Positions 28,043-37,442 of a stretch of 64,000 nucleotides of DNA are shown here, one piece after another; within the stretch, counting starts at the first letter, position 1, and the number at the start of each line of letters is the position of its first letter. The notes under the pieces are model-generated. The model saw only the letters and a list, made by a program, of their open reading frames with translations. It ran no database searches and was not told where the DNA came from. A program made the translations under genes and the position numbers. Where the stretch lies: the NCBI RefSeq assembly GCF_002277955.1, contig NZ_CP018477.1:2873206-2937205 (forward strand), given 5' to 3'. Origin of the DNA: Thermogutta terrifontis. Its GTDB lineage: Bacteria > Planctomycetota > Planctomycetia > Pirellulales > Thermoguttaceae.

Positions 28043-28702
28043 ATGTTTCCCTTCATTCGCACACTTTCACGACCGCTCCGCCAGTTTCATCGGTGGATTG
28101 GACTAGCCCTGATGGTCCCTCTGTTGGCTGTGGCCATCACCGGAGTTCTTCTAGTCCATCCGAAATGGTACGAAGCGCCTAAGATGGAAGACCTCCCACC
28201 GACGCCACCTCCGACCCAAGCAACGGCTCGAGTGATTGTGACCGCCCTCGATCATGCGGACCGGCTGAACGGTTTCCGAATCAAGCAGATCGACGTCCGC
28301 TTTCATCCGACCTTGGGCTGGTTCGTGGCTGTCAAGGGCGTGGAAAGCTCTCCGCCTCGGGAGCGCCAATACGTCCATCCGATTGCTGCTGAGTCGTTCC
28401 AGACACCCGGCAAGTCTGCGCAGCGAGCGGTGCTCTCGGAACCTCCTCCCAAACCGGGCTTGAAAAAATTCTTCAAAGACCTGCACACAGGTGAAATTTT
28501 CGGCAAGGAGTGGGCGTGGATCTGGGCGGACCTTGTGGGTGTTTCTTTAGCGTTCCTTGCTTGTTCCGGGCTGATCATTTACCTACCGGTCTTCTGGGCC
28601 AAGCGCAAGCGGAAGCCCACATTCGTGTCACCCCGCGAGGTCCAGCCAACCAATTCCAGCAGGTCGAATGAACAACGGGAAAACGTGCCATGCGCGCCTT
28701 AG
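28043..28702 (+). CDS. PepSY-associated membrane protein
   Basis: 219 residues. The first membrane helix follows the typical PepSY_TM opening RQFHRWIGLALMVPLLAVAITGVLL. A periplasmic PepSY-like region comes next, with a short DLHTGEIFGKEWAWIWADLVGVSLAFLACSGLIIYLPVFW segment carrying the conserved LHTG and the second helix. Relatives are often tied to iron uptake or to regulation of periplasmic proteases. The ATG at 28043 is preceded by GAAAGGAAA; an upstream GTG at 28025 is less likely. The next gene starts 13 bases before this stop. Confidence 0.75.
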   Translation: MFPFIRTLSRPLRQFHRWIGLALMVPLLAVAITGVLLVHPKWYEAPKMEDLPPTPPPTQATARVIVTALDHADRLNGFRIKQIDVRFHPTLGWFVAVKGVESSPPRERQYVHPIAAESFQTPGKSAQRAVLSEPPPKPGLKKFFKDLHTGEIFGKEWAWIWADLVGVSLAFLACSGLIIYLPVFWAKRKRKPTFVSPREVQPTNSSRSNEQRENVPCAP

Positions 28703-29220
28703 GTTGGATAGCCACAGCCATTCTCTTGATACTGTCAGCGTGGACGCTCTGGCCAAGGCGGCCTGATGTCGAACTACCCGGTGAGGTGATTCGGCAAACT
28801 GTCGAGAAGATCCGCCAAACGCCCCATCAGTACTGGCCGGAGGAGCTGGCCAAACTGGAGGATGGACTACCGACACCGGCGGTTCAGGTGCTTCTGGCGC
28901 AGGGCATACCCGGGGAGGCGGCACTCGTGCTGGCTGTGCCCACGGATAGCTCGGAGGAAGATCAACCCACGCATTGGCGAGTTCCGTGGGTGAAGCTCAG
29001 CCGCCTGCTTGCAGAGGGCTTAACCCAGCCGACTCGGGTGTCCGAATCCCATCGCGGTGTTCACTATGTGCATCATGTCTTTCCGGTGGACACTGAGCAA
29101 CAGCACTATCTCGTGGTGACACTCCTGCCCCCCTCGACCGGCCAACGGTGGTGGGGCTGGCTCAGTCTCCTCATCGCTATGGCTATTGGTGTGATGCTCT
29201 TTTTCGTTCGCGAAAACTGA
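28690..29220 (+). CDS. Membrane-anchored hypothetical protein
   Basis: 176 residues with a membrane helix at each end: ALGWIATAILLILSAWTLWP at the N-terminus and WWGWLSLLIAMAIGVMLFFVREN at the C-terminus. A soluble domain between them (about 30-150) probably faces the periplasm. It overlaps the PepSY-type gene by 13 bases, so the two are co-translated and may form a membrane complex. No family recognised. Confidence 0.65.
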   Translation: MRALGWIATAILLILSAWTLWPRRPDVELPGEVIRQTVEKIRQTPHQYWPEELAKLEDGLPTPAVQVLLAQGIPGEAALVLAVPTDSSEEDQPTHWRVPWVKLSRLLAEGLTQPTRVSESHRGVHYVHHVFPVDTEQQHYLVVTLLPPSTGQRWWGWLSLLIAMAIGVMLFFVREN

Positions 29221-29371
29221 CACGCCGGCACGCGAACGTCTCGCGATCGGCCTGGTTGCGTCGGTTCTTACGCATTCACAGCCGATTCAACCCTCGGCGA
29301 TTAACTCATTTCTACCGCGGTTTAATCACCGGGACCGGTGCACGCCGAGAACGTTTCGTGTGACGGCTATG

Positions 29372-29953
29372 TCATCGCTTCGGGAGTTCGATGCGGACGC
29401 CGAGCACATCGAGGAATCGTGCCAGCCAGACGGGATGGGCCGGCCAGGCAGGGGCGGTCACGAGGTTCCCGTCCACGTAGGCCTGGTCGAGATCGACCTG
29501 CACATATGTGGCTCCGGCATTGACGATATCCGGGGCAACGGCCGGGTAGCAGGTGCAGATTTTGCCCTTCAGCACGCCAGCCGCCGTGAGGAGTTGCGGT
29601 CCGTGACAAATCGCGGCGATTGGTTTGCCTGCCTCGGCAAAATGGCGGATGATTTCGATGACGCGCTTGTTCAAACGGAGGTATTCCGGGGCACGGCCGC
29701 CGGGGATGCAGAGGGCGTCGTACTCTTCCGGCCGGACTTTATCGAAATCCGCGTTGAGCGTGAAATTATGGCCCCGGAGTTCGCAATAGGTCTGGGCACC
29801 GTCGAAGTCGTGCACGGCAGTACGGACCTGCTCCCCCGCCGCCTTACCGGGACAGACGGCGTGCACCGTCAGCCCCACCATCTGGAGCGCCTGAAACGGC
29901 ACCATGACCTCATAATCTTCCACATAGTCACCAACCAGCATCAGGATTTTCAT
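29372..29953 (-). CDS. DJ-1/PfpI family protein
   Basis: 193 residues. The flavodoxin-like DJ-1/PfpI fold is shown by [38 protein letters not shown] and the nucleophile elbow [12 protein letters not shown] (Cys116, His117). Members include intracellular proteases, glyoxalases/deglycases and chaperones; the exact activity is not readable. The N-terminal Glu (GDYVEDYE) that usually supports the cysteine is present. It stands alone, convergent with the PepSY-type pair. Confidence 0.9.
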   Translation of the reverse strand: MKILMLVGDYVEDYEVMVPFQALQMVGLTVHAVCPGKAAGEQVRTAVHDFDGAQTYCELRGHNFTLNADFDKVRPEEYDALCIPGGRAPEYLRLNKRVIEIIRHFAEAGKPIAAICHGPQLLTAAGVLKGKICTCYPAVAPDIVNAGATYVQVDLDQAYVDGNLVTAPAWPAHPVWLARFLDVLGVRIELPKR

Positions 29954-30901
29954 GGGAACAACCTCCGTAACAGCATCCTCTTATAACGCGGCTTTTTTCG
30001 ATCAATCCTCGATATCAGAAAGCCTATGGTCAGAAATCGAGGGCAACAGAAGCATTCTCCTGTGGTTCAGTTGGAAACACCGAGCCAACATCATTATCCC
30101 TCGGTACGTCAGCCGACACTCCCAGTATTCCAGTTCAGCAATGATCGGCACGCTTAACATACTGCTCCAGGAGACGCGGATCATCGATTGTCCGCGCTGG
30201 TCACTCTTTAGTGCCCATTATCGCGGAGGACCGGAACGAAACAAGGCTTGCTTTAGGCTGATATATTTGCACTTTTGGGGATGCGGACGTCCACACCGAT
30301 TCGCGTGGAGGCGAGATTCTATCGGGAGGAACCGCTGGGCAGGTTCGCTTTGCAACGTTAGGCCATGCATTGCGTTTCGGCGGGCACGACAAGCGTACCC
30401 CCTCCTTATGATTTTTCCCAGGGACCTGCTTATCGAGCTTCCATTCCGGAGTTTGGGCAATCCACCCCACCGACCGGGGTCCAAATGCTCGGATAATCGC
30501 TCGGGGGATTCCTGAATCGCATGTGCCACGATGTCCGTGTGGGTGTTTCCCAGGTGGGACGTCCATCGATTATCACCAAACGCGATTGTGATTGGAGCAA
30601 TTCATGAATTGTCCGTACCGACGATCCTCATGAAGTGCCCTGGCCGAATCCTCCAACCGACCCCTCATAAATTGCCCCCACCGATTGTCTATCAAAAAGT
30701 TGTGCCACAATCCATCGAGTCTTTGGCATGTTACAGATCTTTAGAACAAGTGCGGATGGATCAGGCACCGGGGGTGTTGCAGTCGTCAGCAAAATGGCCC
30801 AAAATACCAGCATTACTTCGCCATCCGACTGGGCAATGGCACGGCAGGTTGGATCGTCACGGTGTCTTGTGTCGGCAGTTTGTTAAGGTAAGGAGTGAAT
30901 C
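29954..30901. other. Long gene-free stretch
   Basis: About 950 bases. It contains degenerate hairpins at 30383 and 30424 and a degenerate palindrome at 30594-30618; the rest shows nothing I can name. A reasonable ribosome binding site for the next gene (AAGGAG) closes it. Confidence 0.5.
30376..30622. repeat. Degenerate copies of the dispersed repeats
   Basis: GGCACG-ACAAG-CGTACC at 30383 (one mismatched pair), a decayed GACCTG-type hairpin at 30424, linker text CACCGACCGGGGTCCAAATG also seen in part near 63530, and a decayed CATG-centred palindrome at 30594. Confidence 0.55.
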
Positions 30902-31918
30902 ATGGCGCGACCAGTCACGGTGTTCACGGGCCAGTGGGCTGATCTTCCCCTGGAAACTCTTCTCCAGAAGGTCAAGGAGTTTGGGTACGACGGCGTGGAA
31001 CTAGCATGTTGGGGTGATCATTTTGAAGTCCGCAAGGCACTCGAGGACGACGAGTACTGCGCCAAAAAACGCGAGTTGCTGGCCAAGTACGGCATGCAGG
31101 TTTACGCGATCAGCAATCACCTTGTGGGGCAGGCCGTTCTGGACAATATCGATCTGCGGCACAAAGCCATTCTGCCCGACTATGTCTGGGGAGATGGTGA
31201 TCCCGCCGGGGTCAATCAGCGCGCTGCCGACGAATTGAAGGACACCGCTCGGGCAGCGCAAAAGTTCGGCGTGAGCATCGTGAATGGCTTCACGGGTTCC
31301 AGCATCTGGCATCTTCTGTATTCGTTCCCGCCTGTCCCGCCGGACATGATTGAGGAAGGGTATCGGCTGCTTGCGGAGCGGTTCATTCCCATTCTGGATG
31401 TTTTCGAGGAGTGCGGCGTCAAATTCGCGCTGGAAGTTCATCCCACCGAAATTGCGTTTGACCTGTACACCGCGGAGCGAACGCTGGAGGCCCTCAAGGG
31501 ACATCCCGCGTTCGGTTTCAATTTTGACCCCAGCCACCTCATCTGGCAGGGCGTGGATCCGGCACAGTTCATTCGCTACTTCCCCGACCGGATCTTCCAT
31601 GTCCACATGAAAGACGCGATCGTCAAGCGTGACGGAAAAGGCGGTATTTTGGGAAGTCACCTCAATTTTGGCGACCCGCGTCGGGCCTGGGATTTCCGCT
31701 CGCTGGGACATGGAAGCGTGGACTTTGAAGAGATTATTCGGGCTCTCAACGATATCGGTTATCAGGGGCCGCTGTCAGTGGAGTGGGAAGACAGCGGTAT
31801 GGATCGAGAATTCGGTGCGAAGGAGGCCTGTGAGTTCGTCCGCCGGATCGACTTCCCGCCGAGCAAGGTGGCCTTCGACGCCGCCTTTGACAAGGCCGAG
31901 CAGACCAAAAAGGGCTGA
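30902..31918 (+). CDS. Sugar phosphate isomerase/epimerase (AP-endonuclease-2 TIM barrel)
   Basis: 338 residues, cytoplasmic (no leader). Xylose-isomerase-like barrel: [67 protein letters not shown] and a final [17 protein letters not shown]. The Glu, Asp, His and Glu residues in these strand ends fit the metal site of the family. Such proteins isomerise or epimerise sugars and inositols; the substrate is unknown. AAGGAG lies before ATG 30902. A strong terminator follows at 32001. Confidence 0.9.
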   Translation: MARPVTVFTGQWADLPLETLLQKVKEFGYDGVELACWGDHFEVRKALEDDEYCAKKRELLAKYGMQVYAISNHLVGQAVLDNIDLRHKAILPDYVWGDGDPAGVNQRAADELKDTARAAQKFGVSIVNGFTGSSIWHLLYSFPPVPPDMIEEGYRLLAERFIPILDVFEECGVKFALEVHPTEIAFDLYTAERTLEALKGHPAFGFNFDPSHLIWQGVDPAQFIRYFPDRIFHVHMKDAIVKRDGKGGILGSHLNFGDPRRAWDFRSLGHGSVDFEEIIRALNDIGYQGPLSVEWEDSGMDREFGAKEACEFVRRIDFPPSKVAFDAAFDKAEQTKKG

Positions 31919-32000
31919 ACCGTACCATTAAGCTCGGATAATCGCTCGATTGTCCGACGGGTCCTCGGGTGAGTCGGATGCGTCAGGAAACGGTATCGCG

Positions 32001-32034
32001 ATCGACACGGTTTCTGGACCGTGTCGATTTTTTT
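32001..32034 (+). terminator. Rho-independent terminator after the isomerase gene
   Basis: An 11-base stem (ATCGACACGGT at 32001-32011, complement at 32018-32028) with a TTCTGG loop, followed by seven T residues. Its position means that the histidine-phosphatase frame upstream of 32094 is not part of that protein. Confidence 0.85.
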
Positions 32035-32093
32035 CGCCGAAGGCAGTCTATTTCAGGGAAGACGACAAAGAGAACGGTAAAAACGTGTTCGCG

Positions 32094-32729
32094 ATGATTC
32101 TCTACTGTATTCGACACGGAGAAAGCACCTACAACGCGGAAGGTCGCGTCCAGGGACAGTCTGATGTACCGCTCTCTGATCTAGGGCGACGACAGGGCCA
32201 AGCCGTGGCCGAAGCACTGGCGGAAGTGGGGTTGGAAGTCATTTTCAGCAGTCCCCTTCGCCGTGCTTATGAGACAGCGGAGATTGTGGCCCGGCGAACA
32301 GGCGCTCCGATTCGCACCGATCCCCGTCTGAAAGAGATCAACGCCGGTATTTTCCAGGACCGGCTACGCAGCGAACTGCTCGCACAGTTCCCTGAAGACT
32401 ACCGTCGCTGGACTTCCGGTGATCCGGACTTCGTGATCCCCGGCGGTGAATCGCGCCGCCAGCTTGCCGAACGGGGCGTTGCTGCCTTCCGCGATATCAT
32501 CGCTTCGGGCTACGAGCGCGTGGCGGTGGTATCCCACGGGAGGTTGCTGGTGGTCACGTTAAAATCTCTCCTGGACTCTTCGGATGCGTCCAGGCTTCCA
32601 GCGGCACTTCAGAACGCGTCCATCACGACGGTGGAGGTGGACCCAACCAACGGCCGAATGCGGCTGATTACCGCCGACGATGTACGTCATCTGGAAGGTG
32701 TAGGACTGAGTGGAAGCGGCGACCTGTAA
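32094..32729 (+). CDS. Histidine phosphatase family protein
   Basis: 211 residues. It opens MILYCIRHGESTYNAEGRVQGQSDVPLS, with the catalytic RHGE (His8). VIFSSPLRRAYETAEIV and LKEINAGIFQDR follow, then VAVVSHGRLL with the second His. The family includes phosphoglycerate mutases, fructose-bisphosphatases and alpha-ribazole phosphatases; the substrate cannot be assigned. The open frame extends back to 31950, but a transcription terminator lies in that part and the family starts at this Met, so ATG 32094 is chosen. Confidence 0.88.
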   Translation: MILYCIRHGESTYNAEGRVQGQSDVPLSDLGRRQGQAVAEALAEVGLEVIFSSPLRRAYETAEIVARRTGAPIRTDPRLKEINAGIFQDRLRSELLAQFPEDYRRWTSGDPDFVIPGGESRRQLAERGVAAFRDIIASGYERVAVVSHGRLLVVTLKSLLDSSDASRLPAALQNASITTVEVDPTNGRMRLITADDVRHLEGVGLSGSGDL

Positions 32730-33042
32730 CGCCACACCAATTGCCGAGGCAAGACCTACAAGATATGCCGTGCGATTCACGTCGCTGAGTTTAGGGCATA
32801 CGTTACGGATCGCTCCCCAGTTTACAGGGGGCCCCGGACGAATTCATAATGGCCTAGCAGCCTGAAGACAAATAAGGTCCCGGCCCGAACCCACTACGGA
32901 AACCTGTGGTCATGTGGACGAGCGATTGTCGCGGGTGTGCCGTCCGAGTGATTACACGGTCAGAAATTGTGCCAGTTTTGACTGCGTGAGCGGCCGTCAA
33001 ATCAGAGTTGAAACTCGACCAAGCGATGAGGGGAATGACGCC
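32730..33042. other. Intergenic region, nothing recognised
   Basis: About 310 bases upstream of the sulfatase gene. I see no hairpin of the dispersed family and no gene; an in-frame extension of the sulfatase to 32914 is not credible because the signal peptide begins at 33043. Confidence 0.5.
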
Positions 33043-34509
33043 ATGAAATCGCGAGTTGCTTTGGCCGTCGTTGCGTGGATCATGGCCGGCGCACTGAGTG
33101 CGAGTTGGGCCGAAACTCCCACATCCGACCAGTTGCCGAATGTCATTTTCATACTGGCCGACGACCTCGGATACGGCGATCTGGGATGCTACGGTCAACA
33201 GATCATCCAGACGCCGGAGCTGGATCGCATGGCTGCTGAGGGAATGCGTTTCACACAGTTTTATGCCGGCTCGACAGTCTGTGCCCCGTCGCGCTGTGTC
33301 CTGATGGTGGGCCAGCATACGGGACACTGTTCCGTTCGGGGAAATGCACCTGCCAACCAGCGGGCCAATCAGTCCCTCCGCGAGGAGGACATCACGATTA
33401 CCCAGATCCTCAAAGGCCGGGGATACCAGACGGCACTCATCGGCAAGTGGGGACTGGGCGAAGGCGAGGAGCCGGGGCATCCCCTGCGCAAAGGCTTTGA
33501 TTACTTTTTTGGCTATCTCAACCAGGGACACGCACACAACTACTACCCTGAGTTTTTGTGGAGAAACTGGGGTAAGGTCATGCTGCGCAACGAGGTTGTC
33601 GCCGTGAAAGCCGATTACGGCGCCGAGTTCACCCCCGGCTATGCGACCAAAAAAGTGGATTATTCACACGATCTCTTCACCGAGGATGCGTTGCGCTGGG
33701 TTGAGGAACACAAAGAAAAACCGTTCTTTCTCTATCTGGCGTACACGATTCCCCACGCTAACAACGAGGCAACGCGGGCAACAGGGAATGGGGCGGAAGT
33801 CCCTGACTTCGGCATTTATGCCGATCGTGACTGGCCCGATCAGGACAAGGGACAGGCGGCCATGATCACTCGCATGGACCGTGACGTCGGCCGTCTGTTG
33901 CGAAAACTCCGTGAGCTTGGGATTGCCGAGCGGACACTGGTGATGTTCTCGTCGGACAACGGGCCGCACAACGAGGCCGGCCATAACGTGCAGCGGTTCC
34001 GGCCGAGTGGTCCCCTGCGGGGGATGAAACGGGACCTGTATGAAGGCGGCATCCGGGTACCGTTCATTGCGTGGTGGCCGGGTAAGATATCTGCCGGAAC
34101 GGTGTCCGATCACGTCGCGTATTTCGGCGACCTGATGGCCACTCTGTGTGAGCTTATCGGAGCCGACCTGCCGCCCGATCGGGACTCGATAAGCTTCTTA
34201 CCCACGTTGCTGGGCAAGCCTTCGGAGCAGAAGCAGCATAAGTATCTGTACTGGGAGTTTTACGAAAGAGGCTCCGCCCAGGCGGTGCGCTTTGGAAACT
34301 GGAAGGCGATTCGCAAGCCGATGCTGACCGGCGAGATCGAGCTCTACAACCTAACTGACGATTTGGGCGAGACAAAAAACATCGCAGCGGAGCATCCCGA
34401 TATTGTGGAAAAAGCACGGCAATTAATGGATGAGGCCCACAGGCCGGATCCCCGCTGGCAGGTCCCCGCCGCAAAGCGGGTTCCGCCGCGCAACGCCAGC
34501 ACCCCTTGA
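33043..34509 (+). CDS. Secreted sulfatase (formylglycine type)
   Basis: 488 residues with signal peptide [25 protein letters not shown]. The alkaline-phosphatase-like fold has [19 protein letters not shown] (metal Asp40, Asp41). The sulfatase signature VCAPSRC has Cys80 to be converted to formylglycine. [19 protein letters not shown] and SSDNGPHNE are also present. It removes sulfate esters, probably from polysaccharides. A formylglycine-generating enzyme or anaerobic maturase would be needed and is not in the window. ATG 33043 is chosen because the leader begins there, with GAGGGGAATGACGCC before it. Confidence 0.92.
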   Translation: MKSRVALAVVAWIMAGALSASWAETPTSDQLPNVIFILADDLGYGDLGCYGQQIIQTPELDRMAAEGMRFTQFYAGSTVCAPSRCVLMVGQHTGHCSVRGNAPANQRANQSLREEDITITQILKGRGYQTALIGKWGLGEGEEPGHPLRKGFDYFFGYLNQGHAHNYYPEFLWRNWGKVMLRNEVVAVKADYGAEFTPGYATKKVDYSHDLFTEDALRWVEEHKEKPFFLYLAYTIPHANNEATRATGNGAEVPDFGIYADRDWPDQDKGQAAMITRMDRDVGRLLRKLRELGIAERTLVMFSSDNGPHNEAGHNVQRFRPSGPLRGMKRDLYEGGIRVPFIAWWPGKISAGTVSDHVAYFGDLMATLCELIGADLPPDRDSISFLPTLLGKPSEQKQHKYLYWEFYERGSAQAVRFGNWKAIRKPMLTGEIELYNLTDDLGETKNIAAEHPDIVEKARQLMDEAHRPDPRWQVPAAKRVPPRNASTP

Positions 34510-34596
34510 GAATGCCCGACAACCCTATCGAAAATCGACAAAGCAGTCCGGTTGGCTAAAAGCAACTCGGTTTCGGGTTGACGCATGCTCTCCCTA

Positions 34597-35490
34597 TCAT
34601 CTGCTGGCGACAGTTTCCATCAGAACTGACGCTGAAAGGGGACATGATGCTCCACGAATGATCTCTGTGATCTGCCGGACTGTGTGCTTAGGTGTGCGGT
34701 CTTTCACACACCAAAGCCAGGCTTCATCGCTGGCACGGAGAAGTTTTGGCAAAAAATTATCATATTTCAGGGGAAAGTAAACGAGCGTAAGTCCATACCG
34801 CTGCCGACAGCCGTCGAAAAGGCGGCGGCACTCAAGCCAGGCGGGCAATGAAACCAGCCCCGTTCCTGCCGGCAAAAATGAAATCCGCTGGCCTTTCAGA
34901 ATCGCCTCGTCGGAGAGCACTCCTCGGGGTAGGAGCCCGGCCAGCCCGGCGGCCAAGTTGACTCCCAGCCTTCTGGTGAGCGCGCTATTGCGCATGTCCC
35001 CATCAATCACCAGGACAGGTTCATCGCTTCTCTCGGCAACCTCGGCCGCCAATCCTAAAATGACTCCCGGATCGAGGGCTTCATCCATCAGGTGGACACT
35101 CACCCAGCCCGTCTTTTGAGCCTTCCAGCCCAGCGCCAGGACGAGCACGTCCACCACATCCTGAAGATGGTGACCGTAGTGCCGCTGAAAAATACGAAAC
35201 TGGCCTGCAGATTCTTCCTCGCTTTGCGTTTCGGGCCGAGGCGTTTTCGCTGCCGTGGTCCGCGGATCGCTTCCCGATAGCGTGCCGAGGTGCGCCTCAT
35301 CCCGTCGCCACACGCGGATCGTTTCGCTGGAGGTTTCCGCTGCCGGTTGCGGCGGAGCCGCTTTCAACCGGTTCCCTGCTGAAGAAGCGTGACCCGAGAA
35401 CGGGATTGTGTACGGTGCCCCGTCCCGTTCCCTCTCCAGTTGTTCGAGGGCCTCAACAATCCTCGCCGTTGGCCTGTCACCGTGTCCCAT
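34597..35490 (-). CDS. Tyrosine-kinase/ParA-like protein lacking a recognisable P-loop
   Basis: 297 residues. The C-terminal 190 residues align by eye with bacterial tyrosine kinases (CpsD/Wzc type). EPVLVIDGDMRNSALTRRLGV is a good Walker A' motif, and GLAGLLPRGVLSDEAI, ISFLPAGT and GLTLVYFPLKYD follow. Where the Walker A GKS/T loop should be, the sequence reads WVSVHLMDEALDPGVILGLAAEVAE with no Gly-Lys. No C-terminal tyrosine cluster is seen. It is the last gene of a minus-strand run with an ExeA-like ATPase and a Wzz-like protein, so a regulatory partner in polysaccharide assembly is likely rather than an active kinase. Confidence 0.7.
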   Translation of the reverse strand: MGHGDRPTARIVEALEQLERERDGAPYTIPFSGHASSAGNRLKAAPPQPAAETSSETIRVWRRDEAHLGTLSGSDPRTTAAKTPRPETQSEEESAGQFRIFQRHYGHHLQDVVDVLVLALGWKAQKTGWVSVHLMDEALDPGVILGLAAEVAERSDEPVLVIDGDMRNSALTRRLGVNLAAGLAGLLPRGVLSDEAILKGQRISFLPAGTGLVSLPAWLECRRLFDGCRQRYGLTLVYFPLKYDNFLPKLLRASDEAWLWCVKDRTPKHTVRQITEIIRGASCPLSASVLMETVASR

Positions 35491-35528
35491 AAAAACTCCA
35501 ATGACGACGCAAATAACCGATTAACCGG

Positions 35529-37427
35529 TTACTGTGCATTGCGCAACTGACTGAACAGCGACTTGAAGCGGCGTCGCACATGCGGTGTGGTCATCTCGGT
35601 GCGGTCTCGCACCAACTCTTCTGCCTCCATCGGCGATAACGCCTTCGTATCCGGGCTTCCATCGGATCCTACGACACTGGGACTTTCAGACCGCTGTTCC
35701 CCCTTCGGTTCCACGGTGCTTGACATCAGCCGAAGGCTTCCGATCTCCTCGTGCTTTCCATCGGCCCCGCTACCTGGATGCGTCGGTTCGCCGAGTTCTT
35801 CCCGTCGGAGGCTCTCAGTCGGCGCGTCCTCACCGGGTGAATCGTGTAACTCGATCGAAGATGATGCGATCCCCGTAGCCGTCGGACAGCGAGGCTCTTG
35901 AGCTTCCGGTTTTTCCGCACGGCCAGGTGCCTCGTCAGCCTGTGCGACGTGGAGTTCGGGGCGGGAAGCGAGTTCTGTGATCTCGGCAGAATCAACAAGA
36001 GCAGCATCCATCTGTCGGATAGTGGAGGAGCCGCTTGACGGTTCCCATTCGGAATGCCCTGTCTGCCGCGGCGAGACGGTTTGGGGTGTGAAATCGCTCC
36101 GATACGCCGTCGGCATGCGAGGAGTCACGCGAATCTCCTGAGAAAACTTTTCCTCGAAGGGGTCGCCCCAATCATAAAAGACAAGTTCCACCTCGGGGGT
36201 TCGCACCGTTTGGGGGGACATCTCATTTTCGAGTTCCGAAACTGTGGCCACCACATCGTCAATCCGTGCGACCGGATCGGGACGATCTTTCAAGCCCTCT
36301 GGCGGCTCCTGATTCGGGACACCTCCTAATGCATCATTGGAAGTGCTTCCGCCCGTCAGCACATCGGTGGGCACTTCAAACGGCTCACCGCTCTCCTGTG
36401 CCGATGGTAAACCGTCGAGTTCTCCGTGCGGTCCTGCCAGCGATTGACCTGGCCGATCGCGCCACCCCTGGTGTTCGGCAGGCTCGGCCGGGATACTCGA
36501 TCCGCCCCCGGTAAGGTCGGCTGTCAGGTCCCGGTGCGATTCGCCCCCGATATCGGACCAACTTCCAAACTCCACGACGCCGCTCGCACCGCCCGACCGC
36601 GGGACCGGATCCCACGGAATCGGGAATTGCTGGAGATCCGACCACGCTTCCTGCACGAGCTCCGGCGTCACTGTTTTAAGACCGTCGGCAAAGGCGAGAA
36701 TGAGGGCATGATCACAAACCTGGTTGATCAAGCGGAGGACGCCTCCCGTCGCATGATAGACTGCCTCGCAGGTCTTTTCGGGGAAAATTTCGGAGGGAGA
36801 TTTTCCCGCCCGCTTGATGTGCTGCTCGATGTAAAAAAACGTCTCCGATCGGTTAAGAGCGTCCACGTAGCACCGCGCGGCAATTCGCTGACTGAGCACC
36901 TGCAATTTGGGAGCCGTCAGACGCTCTTCAAGCCCGGTCCCTCCAGCGAGCACAAGTCGCACCGCCGGGTCCTCACCGCTCATCACATTGAGCAGTGTGC
37001 GAATCTCTTCCAGCAATCGAAAAGAAAGGGTATCGGCTTCGTCTACCAGCAGGGCAAGGGGTCTCGAGCTCGGCAGGCTCCTGAGATATTCCACCAGGTT
37101 TAAACGGAGTTCACCTTCATCCATGCCCCGAAATGGCTGCCGCAACTCGCAGAGGATGGCCTGCAGCAGTGCCCGAACGTTCGGAAACCGCCCATGGGCG
37201 AGGAGCACGACCTCGCACCGGGATTGAAGTTGCTGGGCAATCACGTGAAGGAGCATGGACTTGCCGGTACCGGTGGGACCGATGACAAGCCCCGCTCCCT
37301 CGGCCCGCAAAACTGTTCGAACCAGCTTTTCCCGTGCCGCTTCCATAGCCTCCAGCGGAATGTAGTACCGCGGATGACAGGAAGCGGGGAAAGGCCGCTG
37401 CTTGAATCCAAAAAACTGCTCGTACAT
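35529..37427 (-). CDS. ExeA/GspA-like AAA ATPase of an exopolysaccharide locus
   Basis: 632 residues. It begins MYEQFFGFKQRPFPASCHPRYY, the usual start of this group. The Walker A is GPTGTGKS (50-57) and the Walker B LALLVDEADTL. It also has NVMSGEDPAVRLVLAGGTGLEERL, RIAARCYVDALNRSETFFYIEQHIKRAG and a C-terminal lid (HATGGVLRLINQVCDHALILA). Residues from about 290 to 615 are low-complexity, acidic and proline-rich, without a recognised domain. Relatives occur in XrtA-type exopolysaccharide clusters next to Wzz and kinase genes, as here. It lies 38 bases upstream of the kinase-like gene on the same strand. Confidence 0.85.
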   Translation of the reverse strand: MYEQFFGFKQRPFPASCHPRYYIPLEAMEAAREKLVRTVLRAEGAGLVIGPTGTGKSMLLHVIAQQLQSRCEVVLLAHGRFPNVRALLQAILCELRQPFRGMDEGELRLNLVEYLRSLPSSRPLALLVDEADTLSFRLLEEIRTLLNVMSGEDPAVRLVLAGGTGLEERLTAPKLQVLSQRIAARCYVDALNRSETFFYIEQHIKRAGKSPSEIFPEKTCEAVYHATGGVLRLINQVCDHALILAFADGLKTVTPELVQEAWSDLQQFPIPWDPVPRSGGASGVVEFGSWSDIGGESHRDLTADLTGGGSSIPAEPAEHQGWRDRPGQSLAGPHGELDGLPSAQESGEPFEVPTDVLTGGSTSNDALGGVPNQEPPEGLKDRPDPVARIDDVVATVSELENEMSPQTVRTPEVELVFYDWGDPFEEKFSQEIRVTPRMPTAYRSDFTPQTVSPRQTGHSEWEPSSGSSTIRQMDAALVDSAEITELASRPELHVAQADEAPGRAEKPEAQEPRCPTATGIASSSIELHDSPGEDAPTESLRREELGEPTHPGSGADGKHEEIGSLRLMSSTVEPKGEQRSESPSVVGSDGSPDTKALSPMEAEELVRDRTEMTTPHVRRRFKSLFSQLRNAQ

Positions 37428-37442
37428 GGATGACTCGTGGAA

